From contig OX442430.1 in assembly GCA_949361645.1 (NCBI GenBank), positions 1,473,856-1,537,855 on the forward strand: a DNA stretch of 64,000 nt, in the 5' to 3' direction. Source of the stretch: Spongilla lacustris (Eukaryota > Porifera > Demospongiae > Spongillida > Spongillidae). Below are positions 46,860 through 58,600 of the stretch, piece after piece; position 1 is the first letter of the stretch, and each line of letters begins with the position of its first letter. The position numbers and the translations under genes are program-made. Under the pieces are notes generated by a model. That model saw only the letters and a list, made by a program, of their open reading frames with translations. It did no database searches and was not told where the DNA came from.

Positions 46860-47282
46860 TATATGAAGTGTGCATGTGTGAGTGAACCCATACCGTTTCA
46901 ATCCAATGATCATTGCATCACTTCTAATTTGAAGCCAGCAGCCCGAGCATGGCATTGCCTTTGGTCTGGTGATCTCCTCATCATTCAGTTTCAGCAGGCT
47001 TGGCAGGACTCCCTGTACATGCCCCCTCCATCTCTTGTCCTCTGCAAAGACCCTCCAAGACCAGTGAGGTCAGAGAGAAGCAGCCTTTCCCTCCCCCTCC
47101 CCCTTCCTCCCGCCCCCCCGAAATAAAATCTGTAATGCTACACAGTCGTAACTGCACAGAACATTTCATTATTGTAAGACATAGTTGAACTACTACTGAT
47201 TGAATATAAAACTATGACAGTAAAATAGCCTCTCCTGTAACTCAATAATATTCTAAAATAGCAGTCATATTAAGCAACTAGT

Positions 47283-47760
47283 TTCCTAGCAGCATCCTTC
47301 ATCTTATTGAGATCAGCTCCAGCAGGAAGGGACTGGCAGCTCTGCCTTCACGGCAATCAGCTCCCATTCATCCTTTTGGGATGGATGCTTCAGCTCCAGG
47401 TACACACAACAGAGGACAGTGGCCCATATGGTGGACACTCCCCCATCACACTTTACTGGACATGCATCACTCAGCTCCTTGAGATTCTTGGAGAGGACCT
47501 TTGCAATGACATCGTCTAACTTCCATGACCCATCAGCTGGTGCTGACTCATACGTCTTTTCTTCCTTCTCCACACAAAGGTCATATAACTCTTCCTCCTC
47601 CTTCTGCATACAAGGTATGTATCTTGCATCAGTGACATAGAATTCATATCCATTGATTCTAGGATGGGTGCAGCACACAAATCTTCATCAGCATCAAATG
47701 AACAACAGGCCATCACACTGCATGCCATTGCCACATGATATGACTGTGTGGGTGCACTGC
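47283..47760 (-). pseudogene. VWA5A/PARP4-like C-terminal fragment, frameshifted
   Basis: Reading the minus strand from about 47757 downwards: an acceptor-like TTTTACATTCTGCAG, then a segment with MACSVMACCSFDADEDL and ESMDMNSMSLM, then in a different frame KEEEELYDLC, DGSWKLDDVIAKVL, STIWATVLCCVYLEL and KDEWELIAVKA, and after one more frame change QSLPAGADLNKMKDAARK. The series G-S-W-x-L-D, I-W-A-T-x-L and DEWEL is characteristic of the C-terminal region of von Willebrand factor A domain-containing protein 5A and PARP4-type proteins. The VIT and VWA domains would lie upstream but were not found in the window. Two frame breaks suggest a pseudogene or assembly errors. Confidence 0.65.
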
Positions 47761-47899
47761 AGAATGTAAAAGACTCTTCAACTCTCTTGGCAGTGATGTC
47801 CCATGTTTTCACACCCACACCCACTTTTGACATATTGTATTTGGTTATGAAGCCTCGTAGTTTCACGTGCACTGCACCATGCATAGCTCTCAATAAAAA

Positions 47900-49035
47900 C
47901 TATAATTTTAATTATAATATAATTATACCGGTATATATATATATATAGCTAGCTGTCAGTAAAACAAACATGATAATATTGGTTAATTAGTTTTGTCATA
48001 GGCTGTATTTCTCTTTGTATAGCTTACTTAGATTTACCACACTTACATGTATGAGGACAGCTTTATGAGCAAAGATGCATGCAGCAAGAAATTGTTTTCA
48101 ATTATTCAAGATGTACTCCATTTGCAGTCTTCGTGGATTGCACATACAAAATTAATCAATGCCTGTGCCAAGCTACTGGAACGTGGTTGTTCATTTCGAG
48201 TCAAATCTGCGGGTGATCCAAAAGTCGCGCAAAATCTTTGAATTGGCATAACTCCAGACCAGAACTGAACATGGTAAAACTTATGCTGTTTAAACCAGAA
48301 ATCATGCCAATGATTATCTTAAGTTATTAATCTGTAGTTATTAAAAATTATTTAAGTACAAGCCAATGCATTGATCAACATTCACAGGAAGTGCGTAAAA
48401 ATTAATTTCTTATAACTATTAAAATTACTTATCACGTGATCTATCTTATATGTGGTTTTTGCGGGGAAGCCCCTGCTGAAAGTCAAGCTATAATCACCAA
48501 TATCACGGTGAATCTATGCAAAGTAACATCCAATAATCGTTCCAATGAACAGCTTACCATCTTGCGTGGTGACTAATGAAGCCAAACCTTTAAAACGTAG
48601 TGTTAAAAGCTAACTTTGAATTATCAAGGAAGTTGTTAAAAGCTAACTTTGAATTATCAGACCTGTAGAGGAAGCCATACTCTAATTATGGAACTAATTC
48701 TATATTTATTCGTCCATTGGAAACAAAGTTACAAACTGTCCAAGTTTGGCAGCGCTTACGCATGCGAGGAATTATTGAACGAAAGTGGAACATAATGTGT
48801 TAGGTCTGCGTACGAGAGGTCTCACGTGAACACAATTGAATATTATCACATTCACGTTACATTGCCGCTGTGCACAACACAGCCCCACCCTCCTAAACTA
48901 TGCTTCTCTTCAGCATCATTGCGCGCACTTTTCATTCGCCTGCGCAAATGTGACCCATCAGATGCTTGGGCAAATCCAGTGTTATCAACAATCCCCAAGC
49001 CGTGGCTAACGAGCCTGCAGTGCTTCACTGAGTTG
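47900..49035. other. No gene recognised
   Basis: No exon found that could carry the missing N-terminal part of the VWA5A-like sequence. A 22-bp duplication (AGCTAACTTTGAATTATCA) occurs at about 48609 and 48640. Confidence 0.45.
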
Positions 49036-49045
49036 TTCATTGATC

Positions 49046-49860
49046 TAGATGTAGTTAGAAGGTGGGGTAGTGGCATGAGGTAGTTAGAGGGTGGGGTGGT
49101 GGCATGAGGTAGTTAGAGGGTGGGGTGGTGGCATGAGGTAGTTAGAGGGTGGGGTGGTGGCATGAGGTAGTTAGAGGGTGGGGTGGTGGCATGAGGTAGT
49201 TAGAGGGTGGGGTGGTGGCATGAGGTAGTTGGAGGGTGGGGTGGTGGCATGAGGTAGTTGGAGGGTGGGGTGGTGGCATGAGGTAGTCAGAGGTGGGGTG
49301 GTGGCATGAGGTAGTTAGAGGGTGGGGTGGTGGCATGAGGTAGTTGGAGGGTGGGGTGGTGGCATGAGGTAGTCAGAGGTGGGGTGGTGGCATGAGGTAG
49401 TTAGAGGGTGGGGTGGTGGCATGAGGTAGTTGGAGGGTGGGGTGGTTAGAGGGTGGGGTGGTGGCATGAGGTAGTTAGAGGTGGGGTGGTGGCATGAGGT
49501 AATCAGAGGTGGGGTAGTGGCATGAGGTAGTCAGAGGTGGGGTGGTGGCATGAGGTAGTCAGAGGTGGGGTGGTTAGAGGGTGGGGTGGTGGCATGAGGT
49601 AGTTAGAGGGTGGGGTGGTGGCATGAGGTAGTTAGAGGGTGGGGTGGTGGCATGAGGTACTTAGAGGGTGGGGTAGTGGCATGAGGTAGTTAGAGGGTGG
49701 GGTGGTGGCATGAGGTAGTTAGAGGGTGGGGTGGTGGCAGGTGGGGTGGTGGCATGAGGTAGTCAGAGGTGGGGTGGTGGCATGAGGTAGTTAGAGGTGG
49801 GGTGGTGGCATGAGGTAGTCAGAGGGTGGGGTGGTGGCATGAGGTAGCCAGAGGTGGGGG
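49046..49860. repeat. 29-bp G-rich minisatellite, array 1 (about 27 copies)
   Basis: Units read GGTAGTTAGAGGGTGGGG followed by TGGTGGCATGA, with occasional deletions and TCAGAGG variants. It starts after GATCTAGATGTAGTTAG, the same lead-in as array 2. The clustered G runs can form quadruplexes. Confidence 0.95.
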
Positions 49861-49949
49861 TGAGGTAATAAGATGGTTGGCTTTGAAAAATGTATTTTCC
49901 TCCAGTTACCCTCCTTCCTAGCAACATTACTCCACCCTACTGAACCACC

Positions 49950-50460
49950 ACTACCTAACCACCCCCCCCCCCCCCCCAACTAATACTACTAATTACCTCC
50001 CCCAATTAATACTACTAACTACCCCCTGCCAACTAATACTACTAATTACCTCCCCCAACTAAAACTTAATACTACTATCCTCCCCAACTAACTAATACTA
50101 CTACCCCCCCTCCCAACTGACTAATACCACTAAACCCCCCCAAACTGAATAATACCACTACATGTACCCCCTCCAAACTGACTAACACTACCCCCAAACT
50201 GACTAATAACCCCCCGCCCCCAAAACTGACTAATACTACCCCCAAACTGCCCAACTGACTAATAACCCCCCGCCCCCAAAACTGACTAATACTACCCCCA
50301 AACTGACTAATAACCCCCCCCCCAAACTGACTAATAACCCCCCCAAACTGACTAATAACCCCCCCCCCCCAACTGACTAATAACCCCCCCAAACTGACTA
50401 ATAACCCCCCCCCCCCAAACTGACTAATAACCCCCCCCCAAAAACTGACTAATACCACTA
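49950..50460. repeat. C-rich minisatellite (CCCCCAAACTGACTAATAA)
   Basis: Degenerate 20-bp-type units of C-run plus AAACTGACTAATA or AACTAATACTACTA. The minus-strand open frame with Val-Ile-Ser-Gln-Phe-Gly-Gly repeats is an artefact. Confidence 0.9.
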
Positions 50461-51315
50461 CCATTGATTTACATGTTCCTCTCCTTTTCTTCAGCAATTC
50501 ATTCAAAATATGGCAACACAGAAATGTTCAATTTTTAGTTCATTGATCTTGCATTTGGTGCATCCGTTGCAATGTAGCATGCAATGATTCAGAGTCCTAT
50601 TGGTGTCCAGTGTGCTGCGTAGTCAGCTTGACCTCATGACCTCTATATGGCACTTGTACAGTTTCCCCCACTTCAATTACTATTTGCACATCCATTATTT
50701 CACACATCCCCAGAGACAACTGCCAATCCTACATATAACCCACTATCGTGGGTCCTCATATCACTGGCCCAATGGGGAATTTCTACTTGTGTAGGGACCA
50801 GTGGGCCAGTGCCCAGACCAGTGCGTAGACCAGTGCACAGACCGGTATTGTGGTGACCGTTTATGTTAGGTATGACCTTCATTCTGTGCTGAGGAGGGTG
50901 AGAGGGAGTGTGGAAAGTATTGACCTTCCCAAGTGTCCCTGCCTGCTAACAGAGGATTCTCTTTGTTAGGTAAGTTAGCTGAGGAATTTGATAGCACATC
51001 CGAGGCAACCACAACCAAGTGAAAACGGCATCCGGAGGCAGCCACAGCGATATGAATCAAATTAAGTTCAAAGCTTGATCCTTGCTATCACATTCCTGAT
51101 CTTACGCGAGAAGGGTCTATTACACAGCAGCAGTGACTGATGTGAAAATGTAATTAATCAGAAGCCATACGTTGTTGTACCACAATGTCACTGTAGGGTT
51201 GGAGGTATAAATTGATATTGTTATTGCTTATTCATGATCCACCCTGCAGCTACAATGTATGGGCCATGCCCTTGCTCACATTTCACATTTGGTAACAGAC
51301 ATGGGGGTGTGTGAT

Positions 51316-51795
51316 CTAGATGTAGTCAGAGGGTGGGGTAGTGGCATGAGGTAGTCAGAGGTGGGGTGGTGGCATGAGGTAGTTAGAGGGTGGGGTGGTG
51401 GCATGAGGTAATCAGAGGTGGGGTGGTGGCATGAGGTAGTTGGAGGGTGGGGTGGTGGCATGAGGTAGTTAGAGAGTGGGGTAGTGGCATGAGGTAGTTA
51501 GAGGGTGGGGTGGTGGCATGAGGTAGTTAGAGGGTGGGGTAGTGGCATGAGGTAGTTAGAGGGTGGGGTGGTGGCATGAAGTAGTTAGAGGGTGGGGTGG
51601 TGGCATGAGGTAGTTAGAAGGTGGGGTAGTGGCATGAGGTAGTTAGAGGGTGGGGTAGTGGCATGAGGTAGTTAGAGGGTGGGGTGGTGGCATGAAGTAG
51701 TTAGAGGGTGGGGTAGTGGCATGAGGTAGTTGGAGGGTGGGGTGGTGGCATAAGGTAGTTAAGAGGGTGGGGTGGTGGCATGAGGTAGTCAGAGA
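51316..51795. repeat. 29-bp G-rich minisatellite, array 2 (about 16 copies)
   Basis: Same unit and same lead-in (GATCTAGATGTAGT) as the array at 49046, followed by the same kind of C-rich block, showing that the two regions are duplicates. Confidence 0.95.
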
Positions 51796-51914
51796 GGGGA
51801 AGGTGGAGTTGGGGAGGGGGGAGATGACATCAGATATACTTATTCCAACAAATACAGTACTTCCTAACAATCTTACTGACCCACCATAACCTGCCCCCAT
51901 ATAACTAATAATAC

Positions 51915-52230
51915 AAGCCCCCCTAAGTAATATTACTACCCCCTCCCCCCCAACTGACCACCCCCCCCACTACTACTACCCCCCACTGACTACTACCCCC
52001 CCCAACTGACCACTACTACCCCCCCAACTGACCACTACTACCCCCCAACTGACCACTACTACCCCCCCCCAACTGACCACTACTACCCCCCCCCCCCCCC
52101 CACTACTACCCCCCCCTTCCCCACTGACTACCCCCCCCCCCCCCCCAACTGACCACTACTACCTCCCTCCCCCCAACTGACCACTACTACCCCCCCCCCC
52201 CCCCCCCCCCAACTGACCACTACTACCACT
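51915..52230. repeat. C-rich minisatellite (CCCCCAACTGACCACTACTA)
   Basis: About 20-24-bp units with variable C-run length, including runs of about 16-20 C. Counterpart of the 49950-50460 block. Confidence 0.9.
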
Positions 52231-52459
52231 AACCCCCCATTATGACTAATAGCTACCTAACTACATGTGGCTCATCCCCCAAGTCTCTGGTACCAAATGT
52301 GAAATGTGAGCAAGGGCATTGCCCATAGCTGCAAGGTGGATCATGAATAAGCAACAAATTAATATCAATTTATACTTCAAACCCTAGGTGACATTGTGGT
52401 ACAACAAAGTTGTATGGCTTCTGATTAATTACATTTGCACATGCACATTACATTTCCAC

Positions 52460-54053
52460 ATGTAAACTAAATGTAGTTAGATCTATTTTAACCTACATGT
52501 AGCTATGGGCAATACCCTTACTCACGTTTTGGTATTCTGGATTAGGTAGGGTAGCGGTATTAGGTATTAAGGGGGGTGGGGTATAAGGAGGTGGGGTATA
52601 AACGGAGTGGGGTAGTGGGTAGGTCAGGGTACAAAGGAGGACAGGTAGGGGTAGGGTAGCAGTATTTAGGTAGTAGTAAGGTGGAATGTGCAATGGTACT
52701 TCTCACTATTGTTAAATGCAAACACATTATCTGTTTTAAGATATTATAATGCCCGTAACTAAGTTCTATATCAAACCCACTGATAATCTCAACCATATGG
52801 AGTGTAGATCATAACTTCTCTACTGAATTGTGATTGTTTTTCTATGGTTTTCAGTTTTCCTACAATCCACTACAATTGGGATATGTATACATGTACATAA
52901 TGCCTACACATGCAACATGTCGACAGTAACATTTTCCCTTGAGTCCTTTGATGTGATTGTACCACCATCATTAGTCTGAACTATAGAATCATGTGCATGT
53001 GTATTTTTTCTTTCATCACGTGCATACCTCATGTGAATTTTTTTAAATGCTCAGTCTCAATTGCATTTCAGATCTAGTCTGCTGCAACTATGTAAAGCCA
53101 GACTTGAATAATATTAGTGTTGGCTGGAGAGTATAAAGTGTTACTTTGTGGATCTTTTGGATTCGTACACACGCATATGGTGTTTCTTGCATCAGCAATG
53201 TCATTGCCCGTTTCTGTTCATGCATCATACAAATATTCATTATGATGCATACTGAACATGATCAGGTGTACCTGCACTTGAAGTGTACATGCACCATCTT
53301 TGCTTTGCTCATGCTATTGCAATAAAACAATACATGCAACTGTGATTTAGTGATGCCAGCTATGTCCTAAAATTCTTCAGTCATCACTAGTTCCGGTGAG
53401 CAGAGCAGTGCATAATTATTGATGCTTGGCTTTTCTAAGCATTGGTGCAACTCCTCTTGCATTGCATAGAGGGGAGTGTAGAGAGTGTGCAGATGGAGGT
53501 TGTAGAGAACTGAATAACTGGTTGCACACGTGTGCACAGGCCTACATGGGAGTGTGACATGTACGTGGTATAAAAACTGATTAAAATGGCATTAAATATG
53601 GTGCACAATTAATAATAATACAAAATTACACCACTAAACTACCCTTTTTATTATTAATTGTGCACCATATTTTATGTCATTATCATTTTTATTAAATGTG
53701 TTTTTGTTTTTGACCCATATGTCTAAATGTATTATGTATTCTGTATACTATTTTATTAATTAACATGAAAATACGTAAGGCGAAAAACTAAACTACCTAT
53801 ATACATTGTTGTTATTAACAAATGGTAATTTTGCCTATATTGGCTGAAGAGGCATCGTCACTTCAAACAGCCAATGAGGTCGCGGCACTACTTTCGATGA
53901 TTGGAAGTGGTTCATGATCGAATACTGGTATACGCGCGGCGGCTAATTATTAATAATACAAAAACGCTCGTACAAAAGCACCTATATATGACCGAGGGGA
54001 GTGCTCAAGCACCCGGAGCACCCTCCCTGGATATGCCACTGCCATGTACTACG
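52460..54053. other. No gene recognised; one strong hairpin and one transposon end
   Basis: G-rich GGGGTATAAGGAGGT-type repeats at about 52545-52640. A 24-bp inverted repeat (see separate entry) is at 53594-53672. The text CCCTGGATATGCCACTG ending at about 54041 looks like the right terminus of a hAT-like element, but no left end was found. Confidence 0.5.
53594..53672. repeat. Inverted repeat (hairpin), 24-bp perfect arms
   Basis: ATATGGTGCACAATTAATAA at the left is matched by TTATTAATTGTGCACCATAT at the right, with about 31 bases between; weaker complementarity continues outward. Could be a small MITE. Confidence 0.8.
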
Positions 54054-54484
54054 GTATAGACCCCTTTCATGTGACGTCACAAGTCATGTGAATTAATAAA
54101 CAAGTTGCCATGAATATTATCAGCCGCCATGATGGTGCACAGGTAGCCATGGTATATTGTGCGTAGTAAATTAATAGGCTGTTCCAATCGTTCCGGGCGC
54201 AATAAAGATGCTTCGTTCTACCGAATTGTTTGTGTGATCAAGAAAGGTCCTAGAGATTAAAAAAATGAGCATGAAGCGTAGGGATGGATACATTGCTGCG
54301 ATCTCCAGGAAGCACATTACAATGACCACGTTGAAATCCCAGTGGATTTGTTCCAAACACTTTGTTTATATAGTTTTCCAGTCATCTTTTCATATGCATA
54401 GACCAGCTGTGCACCATCATGGCGTCCGTAACGATAAACATCATTTTTAATGAAACTAGATCACGCGATGAAAAGGGTCTATAC
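54054..54484 (+). mobile_element. P-element-like MITE containing a decayed THAP zinc-finger exon
   Basis: The termini are inverted: GTATAGACCCCTTTCATG at the left and, reverse-complemented, GTATAGACCCTTTTCATC at the right; similarity continues inward to GCCATGATGGTGCACAG on both arms (about 54126 and 54410). Inside, plus-strand reading gives CSNRSGRNKDASFYRI, then after a stop RRDGYIAAISRKHI and WICSKHF (about 54180-54366). This is the C-x(2,4)-C ... C-x2-H THAP layout with the conserved Trp, and the FYRI block, although the N-terminal MVYC part is broken. THAP domains are the DNA-binding domains of P-element transposases. No catalytic domain remains. Target duplication not clear. Confidence 0.7.
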
Positions 54485-54566
54485 GTTTTTGAAAATACCA
54501 CCCTTTTGTACACTGCAAGTCCATATTAGGATTGCATTAAAAGTTTCCCAGCCTTGTCATATATGA

Positions 54567-54735
54567 AATAAAATGTTATGAGGGGGGACATTTTACCCTG
54601 GAGGGGGACAGTTTGCCCTAGTGTAGATTGTCCGGGGGAACATTGTACACTAGTGCAGAATATCCGGGGGGACATTGTACACTAGTGCAAAACGTCCGGG
54701 GGAACAAATTTTAGGGGGGACATTGTGCACTACGA
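54567..54735. repeat. Short minisatellite with GGGGGACATTGTACACTAGT core
   Basis: Four to five degenerate units of about 32-34 bp, each with a G-run, ACATT or ACAGTTT, and CTAGTG-type text. Confidence 0.8.
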
Positions 54736-55619
54736 CACCGGCCTTAATGTGAATTGCAGTGTAATAGCGTGTAGCCCTGACCACTTTGCAATCCCTGTGG
54801 TGACAGTCCGTGTTTTGAAGGGTTTTTTTTTAAAATTTGTAATGGGTAACAGCGATATAAATAAGCTCAGCCTCTCTCGGATGTTATCGAACAGTATTTG
54901 TGCCGTATCATGAATGTCATGCATATAATATAGACCTTTTCTAATTAATTATAATAATGTGACCTTGGGTACGTACGCGCGGTGTAAGATCCATTTCTCG
55001 TACCCGGACCTCGCGGGTAGACGAAAGGATGAAAATGAACATATACTTTTAATCACGCGATACCTGGATTAGCGACGAGGAAACTCTTCATTCTTCATAA
55101 TGCTGTGGTTCCTACTGCTCAGTGGACGCAAAACTGTGACCGAAGCGTGCACATAGGCACCAGCTGCATGCTAAACGACTCATGTCATATATATTTTACT
55201 TTATTTAGCGCTATAGCTACCCGTTTTCTGAGGAAAAGAATTGAGATCTATCTCATTCACGTCTTTGATCGCTTACTTCAATTCCATCACAAGGTATAAA
55301 TACTAATTAACCACGCATGCAGAATTAAATTCCGTTACTAGGAGGGTCAGTGTACAATGCAGAAAGATTTATACTTCAAAATGGCGGACATGTTTACACG
55401 TGTATACCGGTATATGTTTCAAAGCTATGAATACATTACTGATGAAAAAAAAAATTTGGGCAAAAAATCATGTATCCATGCACTGTAATAACCCACCTAT
55501 CTCACCAGACCTTTGTATATGGCACGCAAATTGGTACGCTCGGAGCACGCGATAAGCTTTCAGATCAGATTGAATATGCGCTGTCCATTATTACGCATGC
55601 GCTAATGCTTGAAGTGCTC

Positions 55620-55640
55620 AAGTTAAAACATGGCGGATGC
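55620..55640 (+). promoter_or_regulatory. YY1-like ATGGCGG motif over the SRRM1 start codon
   Basis: AAACATGGCGGAT overlaps the start codon, and a second AAAATGGCGGACATG is at about 55378-55392. The YY1 consensus is AANATGGCGGC and often lies at the 5' end of housekeeping transcripts in animals. Both copies here end in GGA rather than GGC, so binding is uncertain. Confidence 0.35.
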
Positions 55641-58600
55641 AGGTTTTTTCCGTGTGAGTTTATCCTTTGCTGTGTTCATACGCGGCGATATCAATCGCTT
55701 GTTCCTGGCTCATGCCGTGCAAATGCTAAATATTTAGTGCCTAGGCAATAACTTAGCCGTTCTTTCACGTCCGACCTGGCACGTCTGTCTGCATCATTTA
55801 AAACTGTTTTTGATCTGAAAGCTCGTTAACAATACGCCGATAGTAAACACTTGTTCGGGTTTTATTTTAAGCACGCCTTTCTTTCCTGCTGGACAGGGCA
55901 CGAACTCCGAGCAGGATGCCAGGTTCTACAACAAGGAGAAGAAGCTGTTGAAGTCTATGAAATTCCCGCCTAACATCGGCACCAAGGTACTCTATTTAAT
56001 GACCACCTGCGTACTCTTTGTTACAGCATTACGTTTCAGTATCAGAGCCGTTACAGAAGTGTTCAGTACTTTTACGTTACAAAAATTGGTTGTGTGGTCA
56101 TGTGGGGGGGGGGGGGGGGGGGGGTTGTTGAGTGTAAGGTTCGAGTCCCCAGGCCAAAAACCCTCTTATGTCAAACCCCGTAATCATGCAGAAACTAAAG
56201 CTATTTATGTGTATGGTGTATGGTATGGTGTGGTGTGTATGTGTATTCTGAATACATCGAGAGAACTGACCAAACTGTAACACCTGTGTTGAACACACAC
56301 ACATCTGCACACACACTATCACACACATGCACACACACAATGCACACATACACATGCACACACACATACACACACACATACACACACATGCACACACACA
56401 CATGCACACACATACACACACCACTAGGTGGACATGGAGAAGGTCAATCTGGACACCATAAAGCCATGGGTCACACAGAGGGTTACTGAGCTGCTCAATG
56501 GCTACGAGGATGAAGTGGTTATCGAATTCATATTTAACCTTCTTGAGACTACACAGGTGAGGGTGGCTAGGTGGGCATCAGATGAGGGTGGCTAGGTGGG
56601 CATCAGGTGAGGGTGGCTAGGTGGGCATTAGGTGAGGGTGGCTATGTGGGGCATCAGGTGAGGGTGGCTAGGTGTGGGCATCAGGTGAAGTTTAGCTAGA
56701 AGGATTTAGCAGCCATCAGGGTTGAGTGGAAAGGTCATCGGGGTTATCAAGATCAACTCCACTCTTTTTCTTTGATCGTGCCTCCACTTACACACATGCA
56801 CAAATGTAGTTTCCTGATCCCAAGGAACTCCAGATGCACATCACAGGTAAGATATATTTATTTATTTATTTTGGGCAAGCTAGGAATCTCTGTCTGCCCC
56901 CACCTTGTGAACACAACAGGCTTCCTCCATGGCAAGAGTGCTCGTGTGTTTATGGGAGAGCTGTGGGAGCTCCTGAGCAGCGCCCAGCAGAACATAGGGG
57001 GAATTCCCACACAGATGCTTGAACAGAAGAAGGAAGAGATCAGGCAGAAGAAGGTGAGGTGGATGGGGAGGAGGCGGTCTTTGGATGGGTGGAGTCATCC
57101 CTCACTCGTTGTGTACAAGCACATTGCACCAAGTGGGAATCTATGTATATGTACGTTGATTTTATGTGTGTTTTTCTGTATGTACAACTTCAGTTCACCC
57201 GGCAAGCACATACACACACCACACATGCGCACATACTTTGTCCAACCAAGTACACATGCAAAAACTAAATCACAAACGTACAAAGTGTGGGCGTACACAT
57301 TTACCCCTCCCTGCTCCCAATAGTTACATGTAAGTGTGGTCCATTGGCAATATGGTATGGTGATGTACCACCTTAGTCCTGCTTACAGTGGGACAGACCT
57401 CGTGTTACATCATGTATGTGTTGTTTGCATCTAGAAAGTGAAACTTATTTAGATACCCATTCTCAACATTGCATGTTTTTATTTAGAAAGTGAAATGAGT
57501 GGTGTACCTACTAATTTTCAGGTATACATAAGCCATATGTAACCATGGTTATAGTGTAACCATGGTTATGATGTCAGCTACTAAGGTGAGGTCTCAGTGA
57601 TGGTGCCTTTTGAGGGTGTGCCTCCTCTATAACCAAACAGAAGCTGTTGTGTTTTACCCTGCCTTGCTAATTAATGATTTCTAGCTGTTAGTACACTTGT
57701 CTAAATAATGATATTCCAGATGCTTAGATGACTCTACCCCTTTACACTAGCTGCTCACTGTACCCCTTTACACTAGCTGTTCACTCTACCCCTTTACACT
57801 AACTGTTCACTCTACCCCTTTACACTAACTGCTCACTCTACCCCTTTACACTAGCTGCTCACTGTACCCCTTTACACTAGCTGTTCACTCTACCCCTTTA
57901 CACTAACTGTTCACTCTACCCCTTTACACTAACTGCTCACTCTACCCCTTTACACTAACTGCTCACTCTACCCCTTTACACTAGCTGCTCACTGTACCCC
58001 TTTACACTAGCTGCTCACTGTACCCCTTTACACTAACTGCTCACTGTACCCCTTTACACTAGCTGCTCACTGTACCCCTTTACACTAACTGCTCACTGTA
58101 CCCCTTTACACTAGCTGTTCACTCTACCCCTTTACACTAACTGCTCACTCTACCCCTTTACACTAGCTGCTCACTGTACCCCTTTACACTAGCTGCTCAC
58201 TGTACCCCTTTACACTAACTGCTCACTGTACCCCTTTACACTAGCTGTTCACTCTACCCCTTTACACTAACTGCTCACTCTACCCCTTTACACTAGCTGC
58301 TCACTGTACCCCTTTACACTAGCTGCTCACTGTACCCCTTTACACTAACTGCTCACTGTACCCCTTTACACTAGCTGTTCACTCTACCCCTTTACACTAA
58401 CTGCTCACTCTACCCCTTTACACTAGCTGCTCACCGTACCCCTTTACACTAGCTGCTCACTGTACCCCTTTACACTAGCTGCTCACTCTACCCCTTTACA
58501 CTAGCTGCTCACTGTACCCCTTCTGCCCCTCTCATCATTGCACAGTATACCTTCTATGCTACCAGACCTGTGTTTTATGGATGATGATTAACCCTTTGTC

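Larger units (their letters stand above)
51140..52450. mobile_element. Inverted-repeat element carrying minisatellites
   Basis: Arms of about 165 bp: the left (about 51140-51303, containing AATTAATCAGAAGCCATACG and GAGCAAGGGC in complement) and the right (about 52284-52450) are inverted copies. Between them lie array 2 of the 29-bp minisatellite (about 51316-51795) and a C-rich minisatellite (about 51915-52230). Target duplications were not resolved. It may be a transposon whose centre has been filled by minisatellite expansion. Confidence 0.7.

Noticed and set aside
46646..47126. Cys-Val-rich and His-Thr-rich frames
   Set aside because: Translation of GT/CA microsatellites.
56130..56160. 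GGTTCGAGTCC, a perfect tRNA B-box-like word
   Set aside because: No A box or acceptor-stem partner upstream (a G run lies there) and no T-run terminator, so not a tRNA; a SINE remnant remains possible but unsupported.
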